Source: Bacteroidales bacterium (GTDB lineage Bacteria; Bacteroidota; Bacteroidia; Bacteroidales; Lentimicrobiaceae). From it: a DNA stretch of 9,993 nt. The stretch spans positions 1 to 9,993 of the forward strand of contig JALHHH010000079.1 of assembly GCA_022837485.1 (NCBI GenBank), given 5' to 3'. The notes under the pieces are model-generated. The model saw only the letters and a list, made by a program, of their open reading frames with translations, had not been told where the DNA came from and did no database searches. Positions 1 through 6,817 of this stretch are shown in pieces. Made by a program: the position numbers and the translations under genes. Every line of letters begins with the position of its first letter. Positions within the stretch are counted from its first letter, which is position 1.

Positions 1-355
1 GTGGATACGTATTACAAATATACTACTATAACCCGCCTCAAATCGAGGTTTTTAACAAAAAGTTATCAACTAATACGTGTTAATTTCAGGGTTAGAGTTT
101 AAACAGGCGTTGGTTTACATAATCTACCGTAAAATCCGCAAAAAGGTCTCTTCAACTGCTGCGAGAATTTCACAAGCACTGAATGATGGGTGTTTGCATT
201 TTTCGTTCAAACCTAAGGAATTTTAGGATGGTTTCTTTCGGTAAAATGCCACGTTGAAGACTTTGAATCTGACCTCTTCCATGGGAGCTGATTGTAAATA
301 ATTGAATAATAGTGTTATACTAAGCACTATTAATCAAAAGCCGGGTGTTGTAAAA
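1..355. other. Gene-free left flank
   Basis: No convincing coding frame is visible on either strand. A minus-strand frame of roughly 48 codons is open across about 160-310, but it has no good start and resembles no family I recognise. Small structures are present: a 4-bp stem followed by five T at 36-53, an inverted ACGTATTA pair at 7-14 and 71-78, and CCTAA/TTAGG arms at 212-227. If the tRNA-like end at 389-406 marks an integration boundary, this stretch is host sequence outside the element. That is inference. Confidence 0.4.
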
Positions 356-388
356 AAAATCCTGTAAATCAATAATTTACAGGATTTT
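356..388 (-). terminator. Strong intrinsic terminator reading leftwards
   Basis: Two perfect 14-base arms (356-369 and 375-388) enclose a 5-base loop. On the minus strand the hairpin is followed by a run of eight T (complement of 352-359), so it terminates leftward transcription. On the plus strand only a short T run follows. It lies directly beyond the tRNA/tmRNA-like end at 389-406. It could be that RNA gene's original terminator, or it could serve the repressor gene further right. Confidence 0.75.
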
Positions 389-449
389 GTGGAGATGGCG
401 GGAGTCTCTGAGCCTTCTGTATCCTGGATTTAGCAAGGATTTTGGAGAT
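381..449 (+). repeat. Short imperfect direct repeat at the element edge
   Basis: AGGATTTTGTGGAGAT at 381-396 is repeated as AGGATTTTGGAGAT at 436-449, differing only by two missing bases. One copy spans the boundary between the terminator and the tRNA-like end; the other lies 55 bases further right. It could be an arm-type site or a decayed duplicate of the boundary. Chance is possible at this length. Confidence 0.35.
389..406 (-). other. tRNA/tmRNA 3'-end-like sequence, candidate att site
   Basis: On the minus strand the 18 bases read GACTCCCGCCATCTCCAC. This matches the usual end of a tRNA or tmRNA: the last T-loop bases (GACTC), the 3' strand of the T stem (CCCGCC), then the 3' acceptor strand (ATCTCC plus A). 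The rest of the RNA is missing, since the bases right of 406 do not form a T stem or anticodon arm. Many phages and integrative elements insert into tRNA or tmRNA 3' ends and leave such a fragment at the far boundary. With the terminator just outside and a repressor just inside, I read it as an attachment-site half. Which RNA gene it derives from cannot be decided here. Confidence 0.5.
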
Positions 450-488
450 TTCTGTTTTTTCTATTCGATTTATTTTTGGTGTTGAATT

Positions 489-854
489 CTATTTTTTTCT
501 GCTGGAAAGTTGCTCCTCCAGCCGACCAATTTCTTTGTAAAGTTTGGCTATGGTTTTTTCCTTGTCAGCCAATTGTTCCTTCAATAGGTCAATAGCTCCT
601 TCAGCTTTCTTTGTGTCAGTGGCCTTCCCCGGATGTGAAATGTCCTCCAAATCACCTTCACCTGTCAACAGCCATCTGGGATCCAGGTAATCGTATTCAA
701 TAACCATCGCAACTATGTGCTTTAAAGGAATCTGAACGGTTCCATTTATCCAGTTGCTGACGGTTTGTTTTGTTACGTTCAGCTTTCCCGCAATTTCTAA
801 TTGCGAAATTTTTTTTTGTTTTAGGAAAATTCCAATCCTCTGATTTACTGTCAT
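489..854 (-). CDS. XRE-family phage-type repressor
   Basis: This 121-aa protein has an N-terminal helix-turn-helix of the XRE/Cro-CI type at about residues 4-45 (QLEIAGKLNVTKQTVSNWING is the helix-turn-helix core). It is followed by PRWLLTGEGD near 59-68, a motif common in small repressors of Bacteroidetes prophages. The C-terminal third (about 84-121) is charged and heptad-like, so probably a coiled coil for dimerisation. There is no S24 peptidase domain, so RecA-stimulated self-cleavage is not expected. It is transcribed away from the plus-strand run beginning at 991, with a palindrome-rich region between, as in a lysogeny switch. The start at 852-854 is supported by an AAGGAG ten bases upstream. 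Likely role: repressing the divergent operon and its own gene. Confidence 0.85.
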   Translation of the reverse strand: MTVNQRIGIFLKQKKISQLEIAGKLNVTKQTVSNWINGTVQIPLKHIVAMVIEYDYLDPRWLLTGEGDLEDISHPGKATDTKKAEGAIDLLKEQLADKEKTIAKLYKEIGRLEEQLSSRKK

Positions 855-864
855 CTACAATTTT

Positions 865-870
865 CTCCTT
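865..870 (-). promoter_or_regulatory. Shine-Dalgarno site of the repressor gene
   Basis: On the minus strand AAGGAG lies ten bases before the ATG. It stands out because most other genes here have only A-rich leaders. It supports the chosen repressor start. Confidence 0.6.
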
Positions 871-885
871 AACAATTTTTAAAAA

Positions 886-899
886 AGTACAATAATACT
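886..899. promoter_or_regulatory. Operator-like site 1
   Basis: AGTACAATAATACT contains inverted AGTA/TACT ends around a 6-base centre. It repeats the left half of the larger palindrome at 906-929, so it is probably a weaker copy of the same site, nearest the repressor gene. Confidence 0.5.
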
Positions 900-905
900 A
901 TTGAC

Positions 906-929
906 AAGTACAATAATAATATTGTACTT
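906..929. promoter_or_regulatory. Operator-like site 2, perfect 10-bp palindrome
   Basis: AAGTACAATA and TATTGTACTT are perfect 10-base inverted arms separated by four bases. It sits mid-way between the divergent repressor gene and the first plus-strand gene, and shares the TTGTACT half-site with its neighbours. It is the best candidate for high-affinity binding by the 121-aa repressor. Confidence 0.65.
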
Positions 930-944
930 TAGCCGCTGATTTGA

Positions 945-961
945 TGTACTAAGGTAGTACA
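945..961. promoter_or_regulatory. Operator-like site 3
   Basis: TGTACTA and TAGTACA form a perfect 7-base inverted repeat around AGG. It shares the TGTACT half-site with sites 1 and 2 but has a 3-base centre. It lies just upstream of a TATAAT at 969-974, where bound protein would block the rightward promoter. Confidence 0.6.
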
Positions 962-968
962 ATTCCAA

Positions 969-974
969 TATAAT
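969..974 (+). promoter_or_regulatory. Candidate -10 element for the rightward operon
   Basis: TATAAT lies 16 bases before the ATG at 991. No -35 box is correctly spaced; TTGATG at 941-946 is 22 bases away, which is long. The leader would be only about 10 bases and A-rich (ACGTAAAAAA), as is usual in Bacteroidetes. The call rests mainly on position beside the operators. Confidence 0.35.
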
Positions 975-990
975 ATCAATACGTAAAAAA

Positions 991-1212
991 ATGGACAAGA
1001 AAAGCTTACAGAAAATTAAAAGCAAGCTTCCCAGGAACTACGCAAAACTTATCCGGGAAAAAACCGGAAAGTCTTACAGTTCAATCTTCAAAACATTCCA
1101 GGAGTCCAGTCCCCTGTATGTTTCTGAAGTAGTTGAGGCAGCGCTTCTGATCATCGAAGAGCATCAGGCAAAAGAGGAAAAACTGAAAAAGAAAATTGCT
1201 GACTTATGCTAA
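991..1212 (+). CDS. Small helical, HTH-like protein, first gene of the operon
   Basis: This 73-aa basic protein includes LPRNYAKLIREKTGKSYSSI near residues 14-33 and then a helix leading to a charged coiled-coil tail. The pattern 'LP..Y...I.EKTG.S.S.I' resembles short DNA-binding proteins found beside repressors in Bacteroidetes prophages, where the KTGKSYSSIFKTF part would be the recognition helix-turn-helix. I cannot name a family with certainty. It is the first gene after the operators, in the place of a Cro-like or early regulatory protein. It overlaps the next gene by seven bases (ATG at 1206 inside its last codons), so the two are likely co-translated. Confidence 0.6.
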   Translation: MDKKSLQKIKSKLPRNYAKLIREKTGKSYSSIFKTFQESSPLYVSEVVEAALLIIEEHQAKEEKLKKKIADLC

Positions 1213-1754
1213 AGCAATTCCCTGCCGGCCTTGAAGGCTCAATAGAAATTTATCGCCATGATAATGATGTCCGTGCATTGGTTAACGGCAACCGCATGGA
1301 TTACCTGGAACTGCCCTCAATACTCAGGGAACCTTTTCAGGCTGAATTGATCGCCGACCCGAAAGCGCTCAACTGCATCAAATATGACATGCGGATATCG
1401 GACCCTGACGAAATTGAAAAAAAGTTTGTTGCCTGCAGATATGGTGCGCTTGACTCAACTCCGGACCTCACCGGTAACAGGACCTGCTCAGATGCTCCTT
1501 GTTGTGAATCCATCGGCTCGTGCCCGGGTTTTGATATTGTATGCAAGATCCCCCCGGCCCCCAATGGCCGGTTGAGCCGCCAGGAGTACATTGTAATAAA
1601 GCTCATAAGCCAGGGAAAACTGGACAAAGAGATAGCCGCTGAACTTTCAATTGAATTGTCAACTGTCCGCACTTACCTGTGCAGGATCCGTGAAAAGCTT
1701 TGCATTAACAACAGAATCGAAATTGCCCTCTGGGCAATGCAAAAAGGTGTTTAA
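1206..1754 (+). CDS. LuxR-type HTH regulator with cysteine cluster
   Basis: The 182-aa protein has two regions. The C-terminal part (about 121-180) is a LuxR/GerE helix-turn-helix: LSRQEYIVIKLISQGKLDKE, then IAAELSIELSTVRTYLCRIR, ending in the typical 'KL...NRIEIALWA' stretch. The middle contains a cysteine cluster at residues 77, 94, 99, 100, 106 and 113, arranged like a metal site (C-x16-C-x4-CC-x5-C-x6-C). The N-terminal 60 residues match nothing I recognise. Similar Cys-rich, LuxR-tailed proteins occur in Bacteroidetes mobile elements from memory, which supports a regulatory role. There is no phospho-receiver domain, so control would come through the N-terminal or cysteine region. It may sense metal or redox state, which is inference. 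Confidence 0.7.
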   Translation: MLKQFPAGLEGSIEIYRHDNDVRALVNGNRMDYLELPSILREPFQAELIADPKALNCIKYDMRISDPDEIEKKFVACRYGALDSTPDLTGNRTCSDAPCCESIGSCPGFDIVCKIPPAPNGRLSRQEYIVIKLISQGKLDKEIAAELSIELSTVRTYLCRIREKLCINNRIEIALWAMQKGV

Positions 1755-1784
1755 CAACCGCGTCCCCACGCAAACAAAAAGCTT

Positions 1785-2027
1785 ATGAAAACTGACATTC
1801 TTGAATCCTTCTCCGAAATTTCTGCCCGGCTGAGAGCTCAACAGCGCATGGTAAGGAAAATTGAAAACATCATGAGGTTCCAGGACTGGAGGCTTGTGAA
1901 TATGCATCAACTCCGTATCCGGAGTGAACGGATGAAGTCTGAGCAGCTGAAGCTGGCACTCATTAAAGAAGAAATGTACGCACTTGCTGAAACTGTAATT
2001 CTTCCGGCATGGGTGAACGAGATCTAG
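1785..2027 (+). CDS. Unknown 80-aa helical protein
   Basis: I do not recognise this protein. It is predicted to be almost wholly helical, with many charged residues (ISARLRAQQRMVRKIENIMR at about 13-32) and an aromatic FQDWRLVNM stretch near the middle. No signal peptide or membrane segment is seen. It follows the LuxR-type gene by 30 bases in the same direction. Its length, position and codon use fit a real small gene of the mobile-element operon. The leader is AAAAAGCTT, without a clear Shine-Dalgarno site. Confidence 0.55.
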   Translation: MKTDILESFSEISARLRAQQRMVRKIENIMRFQDWRLVNMHQLRIRSERMKSEQLKLALIKEEMYALAETVILPAWVNEI

Positions 2028-2100
2028 CCAGGCGTCGCGGCCTTATTATTTTCTTTCAACTGTTTTTAACTGAATTATCGATCATTTTATTCATACTCTG

Positions 2101-2289
2101 ATGTACGTTGAACAAACAGCCGAAGGCTTTAACATAATGTCAATCCCGGGAGATTTTATTCCTGCCATCATCACTGCTCTCAAAACCCGGTTGCAGAAGG
2201 CTCCGGATCCGGACCTGACAAAAGAAGACAAAAGATTTCTGAGGATGCTAACCAGACAGCTCGATGAAGAAACCAGAATACAGGTGTAA
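2101..2289 (+). CDS. Unknown 62-aa protein
   Basis: The product is a short acidic protein with a Pro/Asp-rich turn (KAPDPDLTKEDKRFLRML at about 33-50) leading to a helix. No family is recognised. An internal Met at residue 13 is a possible alternative start. A 73-base gap precedes it, the longest inside the run, so an internal promoter is possible, though none is clear. Its 3' end overlaps the next gene by 26 bases, which favours a real coding pair. Confidence 0.5.
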   Translation: MYVEQTAEGFNIMSIPGDFIPAIITALKTRLQKAPDPDLTKEDKRFLRMLTRQLDEETRIQV

Positions 2290-2446
2290 GGAGCAAAAGC
2301 CGGCAACCGGCAGGCTTATCTGGATCGATCGCAGTAATAAAGAGCATCTGATCCATTCCGGGCCTTTCGCATTGCTTTCATATTACCGGTCTATACTCAG
2401 GCAGGATCCTTTGTATGCCGGTGGTAAATTCAAAATCACCTATTAA
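2264..2446 (+). CDS. Unknown 60-aa basic protein
   Basis: This small basic protein contains a RLIWIDRSNKEHLIHSGPF strand-turn-strand region and ends in YAGGKFKITY. The layout resembles tiny conserved proteins found next to phage primases in Bacteroidetes, but I cannot assign a family. It starts inside the preceding gene in another frame and ends 18 bases before the primase-helicase start. That fits translational coupling in an operon. Confidence 0.5.
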   Translation: MKKPEYRCKEQKPATGRLIWIDRSNKEHLIHSGPFALLSYYRSILRQDPLYAGGKFKITY

Positions 2447-2464
2447 TCTTCTGTAATACACTTC

Positions 2465-5443
2465 ATGCGCTATATTGATCAGGATAAAATATATGATGCT
2501 ACTGATGGCGGCCTGGACGTCTTTAAACATTACTTCCCGGATGTCAATCTGACTGATCCCAAAAGCTTCTTTAAAGTCCGGGATGATGAAAAAACTGCTT
2601 CGGCCAGGGTTACCTGGTATGATGGTTTCTGGCGGATAACTGACTTTGGCCAGCAGGATCAGATTAATGGCCTCAAGGCTATAGATTTTGTTGTCTGGAG
2701 AGAAGGGCTGAACTTTTACGATGCCTTGCTTTTTGTTGAACAGGTAGTTATCGGAAGAACTGTTGAAGGCAAGGAGTTTCAGAAAGTAAAATGGGCTCCG
2801 GAATATGAAATGCGGGAAATGCTTCCTGCTGATAAGAAAGGGGCATACAATTTCACTTTCAAGGAACACCCCTCAGCTGAGGACCTCTCCGCCATCGGGC
2901 GCTATGTAACGGAAGACACCCTGGATTATTTCCATTGCCGGGTGGTCGAAAAGTATGAGTACTGCGGTAATTCAAAAAAGCATAACCGGGATGTAGTACA
3001 TGTATTTAAGGCAACAAAGGATTATCCGATCTTCCTGTTTGACTATAAAGATTTCCAGAAGCTCTATCGGCCACATGAAATTGAGAAAAAACACCGGTTC
3101 CTTTATATAGGGCAGAAACCAAAGGAGTACGTTTATGGCCTTCAGCAAATTCTTGAATGTAATAATGAATTTCTGGACGAAGAGCAGGCAGATCTGACAC
3201 CTCCTCAGGATAAGCCCTCAGCAAAGGTCAGGGATCTGTTCCGTTGCTCTGGTGAGTCTGATGCTATGAACCTGCATGCCCTGGGCTTTCATGTTTACTG
3301 GCTGAATAGTGAATCGGCTGAATTTACTTATGAGCAATTCAAACAGGTTGATGACCTGTGTGAGAATCATTACCAGGTTATGGACCTGGACCGGACCGGC
3401 CAGGCTCAGGCATTGAAGAATGCCCTGAAGCATATCAACCTGTATACTATTGAACTCCCTGAGTGGCTTAAATATAAAAAGGATTGGAGGGGTAATCCCT
3501 GCAAAGACCTTAAAGACTTTATCAATCTCAGTGGCGAATATCAGGACCAGACATACTACAATTTTCTTGTATTGAAGCGCAATGCCAGGCGAATCAAGTT
3601 CTGGCAGAAATCAACCGATGAAAAGACCGGCAAGACCAGTTATTCCATCAACATGGAATTTTACTATTTCTTCCTCCGGGCCCAGGGGTTGTACCAGATG
3701 GAATCCATCTATCACAAAGGAGCAAATTACTGCTATGCCTGGATAAAGGGCAAAGTTGTGGACCTGATCGCGCCGGATTCAATAAAGCGCATAGTCAAGC
3801 GGTTTACCAAGGAATGGATAAAAAGTAAAAGCCTTATGGATGGTATTGATCTGCTTAACAAGATCAACACCAGCAATCAGATCACTGAAGGGAACCTGGA
3901 AACTATAGATGAAATTAAACTGAATTTTAAAAACCACAGCCGGGATACAGAATACATAAACTTCAGGAATGGATCCATCAGGATTACCCGCGACAAGATT
4001 GAAAGGGTTAAGCATGATGATCTTCCAAATTTCATTTTAGGAAGCCTGGAGGTGAAGAAAGAGCCAATCAGTCATGTGATTAACCGAGATGTAAGGATCA
4101 TTGATAAGCCGGCTATAACAGTGGATCCCACACCGGCCTATCAGGATCTCCTGCTGAAACTTTCGGCATCCAAAAATGATGAGGAACGTGAGCTTTACAA
4201 TTCCAAGCTTGCTCAGCTTTCAGACCTGGACAAGTACGAAGTTAAAATTCATGATGAAGATTTCATTTTTGTGCGCTTTCTCCGGGATCTGTCACGCCTG
4301 CACTGGAGGAAGGAGTCAGAGCTTCGCCAGGCACTCACTCCGGAGGAACGCAAGGAGGAGAACCTAACACTGGCCAATTTTCTTTTTGTCCTGGGTTATC
4401 ATTGTGCTCAATATAAGGATCCTGGCAAACCCTGGCTGACCTTCCTTCAGGATATGCGAATCTCTGAAATCGGCCAGTCTTCCGGAAGGTCCGGAAAGAG
4501 CCTGCTTTCTGAGGCAATTACTTATGTCCGTACCTCATTCTACAAAGGAGGGCGTTCGCTGGATGATAAGAACCAGTACCAGTTTTTCTATGATGGGATG
4601 ACTGAGTTTCATGATTTCATTGAAGTGGATGATATGCATGAATATGCTGATTTCTCATTCTTCTATACCCAGGTGACCGGTAAACGGGAAGTAAATCCAA
4701 AGAATTATACACCCTTTACCCTGGAATATGAAGATAGCGGCAAGATGCTGATCAGTTCAAACTTCGAGCTTCAGAACTATGACTCCAGCACCGTGGCCAG
4801 GCTGTTGAATTGCGGGGTCTCCGACTACTACCACGAGGCAACAAAGTTCAATGATTACAAGGAAACGCGCACCCCCCTAACAAAATTCGGGCGCCGGCTC
4901 TATGATGATTTTACTGATGAAGAATGGATTAAATTCTATAATCTCATTGCCTACTGCATACAGCTAACCATGCGTTTTTACAAGATACAGCCCCCGCTAA
5001 TGAACCTTGAGAAACGCCAGCTCCGCCGGACCATGGCCCAGGGACTCGGCAGGGATGAAGACTTCTTTACCTGGGCGAATGATTACTTCATCAATTGCCC
5101 CACACAAGAAAAGCCTCAATTCTCACCAACTGAAAACGGCTATTTCAATACTTATATCATCCGGGAATATGCTTTTGAGAACTTCAAAACCAGATTGTCG
5201 AAAAAGCAGCAGAGCGACTACAGGAGCGGAAAATTCAAATCACACATCCAGGCCTGGTGCGATTACTATGGTTTTGAACTGAATCCTATTCAACTCTGTA
5301 CCGGCAACAGCACCGAGTCACTCAGACGGATCATCAAATCCGTGGAAGGCAAATCAATGGAGTGTTTCTATATCTCAACAAAGCCAGGAGATAACACTAA
5401 TATCCAACAACATGAAGAGGACAACAGCAAACCGCCATTCTAG
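2465..5443 (+). CDS. Phage/plasmid-type primase-helicase
   Basis: This 992-aa protein joins a primase part to a superfamily-3 helicase part, as in phage P4 alpha and D5-type proteins. Residues 36-94 resemble a CHC2-type primase N-domain (FKVRDDEKTASARV, then GLKAIDFVVWREGLNFYDAL), but the zinc-binding cysteines and histidine are absent. A Toprim-like segment follows: GESDAMN at 263-269 and MDLDRTG at 306-312, with acidic D307 and D309. YINFRNGSIRIT near 497-508 resembles the D5 N-terminal region. The helicase has a Walker A variant SSGRSGKS (672-679, K678), Walker B FIEVDDMHE (718-726), sensor 1 MLISSNFE (761-768) and a likely arginine finger at R779 in STVARLL. It would unwind and prime the element's DNA at its origin. 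The 3' end overlaps the next gene by 32 bases. Confidence 0.85.
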   Translation: MRYIDQDKIYDATDGGLDVFKHYFPDVNLTDPKSFFKVRDDEKTASARVTWYDGFWRITDFGQQDQINGLKAIDFVVWREGLNFYDALLFVEQVVIGRTVEGKEFQKVKWAPEYEMREMLPADKKGAYNFTFKEHPSAEDLSAIGRYVTEDTLDYFHCRVVEKYEYCGNSKKHNRDVVHVFKATKDYPIFLFDYKDFQKLYRPHEIEKKHRFLYIGQKPKEYVYGLQQILECNNEFLDEEQADLTPPQDKPSAKVRDLFRCSGESDAMNLHALGFHVYWLNSESAEFTYEQFKQVDDLCENHYQVMDLDRTGQAQALKNALKHINLYTIELPEWLKYKKDWRGNPCKDLKDFINLSGEYQDQTYYNFLVLKRNARRIKFWQKSTDEKTGKTSYSINMEFYYFFLRAQGLYQMESIYHKGANYCYAWIKGKVVDLIAPDSIKRIVKRFTKEWIKSKSLMDGIDLLNKINTSNQITEGNLETIDEIKLNFKNHSRDTEYINFRNGSIRITRDKIERVKHDDLPNFILGSLEVKKEPISHVINRDVRIIDKPAITVDPTPAYQDLLLKLSASKNDEERELYNSKLAQLSDLDKYEVKIHDEDFIFVRFLRDLSRLHWRKESELRQALTPEERKEENLTLANFLFVLGYHCAQYKDPGKPWLTFLQDMRISEIGQSSGRSGKSLLSEAITYVRTSFYKGGRSLDDKNQYQFFYDGMTEFHDFIEVDDMHEYADFSFFYTQVTGKREVNPKNYTPFTLEYEDSGKMLISSNFELQNYDSSTVARLLNCGVSDYYHEATKFNDYKETRTPLTKFGRRLYDDFTDEEWIKFYNLIAYCIQLTMRFYKIQPPLMNLEKRQLRRTMAQGLGRDEDFFTWANDYFINCPTQEKPQFSPTENGYFNTYIIREYAFENFKTRLSKKQQSDYRSGKFKSHIQAWCDYYGFELNPIQLCTGNSTESLRRIIKSVEGKSMECFYISTKPGDNTNIQQHEEDNSKPPF

Positions 5444-5921
5444 AAGGGAGCAGCGCCGGCTGGACCGGATAGTGTGCGATGTTTTCGGAATCACACTGCG
5501 TGAGCTGCATTGGAACACTACCCTGAGAACCATAACTGATGCAAGGCTTACGGCCATGTACCTGCAGAAGGAATTACTCAGGCTTTCACACCCGGTTATT
5601 GCCAGGTACTTTAATAAGAAAGCCCATGCAACCAGCATCAATGCACACAAAACCATTAGCGGGCTTGTTGCTACGGATCCGCTTTTCGGCGAAAAAGTAA
5701 GCAAGTGTAAACGGTATTATCAGGAATATACTCCCTGCCGGACCAAGCAACGGTACAATCTGCACTACCTCATTACCCGGGATGGAATAAAGGTCTCCGG
5801 TCCGGAGAAAACTATCTATATCCCAGCTTCAAAACAGTTGGTACTGGAAGGTACCCTGAAGGACAGAATTGAACGCCTGGCTAATAACCATCATTACTCA
5901 CTTCAATTAACCATAGACTGA
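5412..5921 (+). CDS. Stand-alone DnaA domain-IV-like DNA-binding protein
   Basis: The 169-aa protein has in its first ~100 residues the layout of DnaA domain IV, the part that binds DnaA boxes. A basic N-terminus precedes a helix (about 44-57, ARLTAMYLQKELLRLSHPVI), and KKAHATSINAHKTI (69-82) lines up with the DnaA signature 'GRDHTTVLHACRKI'. There is no AAA+ ATPase region, so it cannot be a full initiator. Residues 113-169 (TRDGIKVSGPEKTIYIP and following) form an unrecognised, probably beta-rich tail. It overlaps the primase-helicase gene by 32 bases and shares one base with the next start. The natural reading is an origin-binding partner that brings the primase-helicase to the element's origin; this is inference. 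The first ATG (5412) was chosen; a later GTG is possible. Confidence 0.7.
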   Translation: MKRTTANRHSRREQRRLDRIVCDVFGITLRELHWNTTLRTITDARLTAMYLQKELLRLSHPVIARYFNKKAHATSINAHKTISGLVATDPLFGEKVSKCKRYYQEYTPCRTKQRYNLHYLITRDGIKVSGPEKTIYIPASKQLVLEGTLKDRIERLANNHHYSLQLTID

Positions 5922-6355
5922 TGAATGCAGATCATTTAATGTTAAGACTCAGGCAAATCAAGAGGGGGTCCTTACCGGCCGAAGCAATCCTTGATGTAGT
6001 AGATCCTCTCCTGGAGCTGCTGGATCTTGTTACCACTGATAATGTTTCTATCCCGGCCGCTGGAGAAAACTCGGTATTTATTGCCGGAGATCTGTTTTCT
6101 GCTGACAGAAAGATATTGATGCAGAGAAATACAGACGCTGAGATCCTCCTGAAAGCATACGGGCATAAACCACTCAATCCGCTTTCACTTATTCCTGAGG
6201 GTTTCGGCTGGCAGTCGGCAATGCGGATCAGCTTTACAGCCCTTATTAAAAACTGTACATCCATTGCGTTGCTTCCGGAGTGGGGCAGGAGCCGTGATGC
6301 TCAAACCCAGTTTCTGGTGGCCAGTCATCTTGGATATAATGTGATCATGCTATGA
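5921..6355 (+). CDS. DUF4406/nucleoside deoxyribosyltransferase-like protein
   Basis: This 144-aa protein resembles DUF4406, a branch of the nucleoside 2-deoxyribosyltransferase fold. VFIAG at 52-56 is the first strand and nucleotide loop. GHKPLNPLSL (81-90) corresponds to the family's 'GH.V.NP..L', and LLPEWGRSRDAQTQ (117-130) to 'LLPGWE.SKGA..E'. The usual glutamate at the end of that motif, the nucleophile in characterised transferases, is glutamine here (Q130), so activity is uncertain. The first ~45 residues are an extra helical region. Such proteins are common in phages and are thought to act on nucleosides or nucleotides. The start codon shares one base with the preceding stop (TGATG), and it overlaps the next gene by four bases. 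Confidence 0.7.
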   Translation: MNADHLMLRLRQIKRGSLPAEAILDVVDPLLELLDLVTTDNVSIPAAGENSVFIAGDLFSADRKILMQRNTDAEILLKAYGHKPLNPLSLIPEGFGWQSAMRISFTALIKNCTSIALLPEWGRSRDAQTQFLVASHLGYNVIML

Positions 6356-6597
6356 AAGATCCATATCTGGGAGAATTTGGCCGCTGGATATACAAAACCC
6401 TGCCTCAAGGAATGCGGGTGGCCGGAATCGATGATTTCAGAACTGAAAGGGGAGTGGAACCGGAGGGGATTAATTTTCTGGTTCATACTTACCATTCAGA
6501 TGAATTTGAGCACCATGTCTCGAAACACGGGGTAGTGGAAAAATTCCGGCAATGGATTGAGGATGGTCGGGTATATGTTAAATCAAGCATTCAATAA
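6352..6597 (+). CDS. Unknown 81-aa protein, last gene of the operon
   Basis: I do not recognise a family. The protein is soluble, begins GEFGRWIYKTLPQGMRVAGI and has a His-rich stretch (HTYHSDEFEHHVSKHG, about 45-60) that could bind a metal. Its ATG overlaps the preceding stop as ATGA, so co-translation is very likely. It closes the plus-strand run. No clear intrinsic terminator follows; the hairpin at 6650-6669 has no T run. Confidence 0.55.
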   Translation: MKDPYLGEFGRWIYKTLPQGMRVAGIDDFRTERGVEPEGINFLVHTYHSDEFEHHVSKHGVVEKFRQWIEDGRVYVKSSIQ

Positions 6598-6649
6598 AGC
6601 TATAGACACAAACTCACTCACAAAAGAAAGTAATAGCTGCAGGTTTCCG

Positions 6650-6669
6650 GATCATTAGAATAAATGATC
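6650..6669. repeat. Inverted repeat after the operon
   Basis: GATCATT and AATGATC are perfect 7-base arms around AGAATA. The right arm is also part of a 10-base self-palindrome (AATGATCATT, 6663-6672). No T run follows, so a terminator is unlikely; a protein-binding site is possible. Confidence 0.4.
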
Positions 6670-6799
6670 ATTCATCCTCGAGAATAAAAGTCAAGGAAAA
6701 CGGAAATTATAAGTAGCAGAAGAAAAATCAGGCATCAATGATATTATAAATAAACAGCAACCGCCTGAAAACAAACTGCAACGCATTGAGCGGGTCACC

Positions 6800-6817
6800 G
6801 GTACAACCCCGTGTACC
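6800..6817. repeat. Inverted repeat GGTACA/TGTACC
   Basis: GGTACA and TGTACC are perfect 6-base arms around ACCCCG. The function is unknown. Its core TGTAC recalls the operator half-sites at 886-961, but the flanking bases differ. Confidence 0.35.

Noticed and set aside
16..37. CAAATATACTAC followed by CCCGCC near the left edge, also found in repeat C at 9958-9977
   Set aside because: A 12-base match between two AT-rich stretches can arise by chance in 10 kb, and neither the conserved boxes nor arm pairing accompany it.
36..53. Intrinsic terminator CCTC-loop-GAGG plus five T
   Set aside because: The stem has only four base pairs and no upstream gene is visible; too weak to call.
160..310. 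Minus-strand frame of about 48 codons as a gene remnant
   Set aside because: There is no start codon at a sensible place, stops lie at both ends and no family is recognisable.
1337..1672. Open frame on the minus strand opposite the LuxR-type gene
   Set aside because: It is the shadow of the plus-strand gene, which has a clear HTH; the minus product resembles nothing and has no leader.
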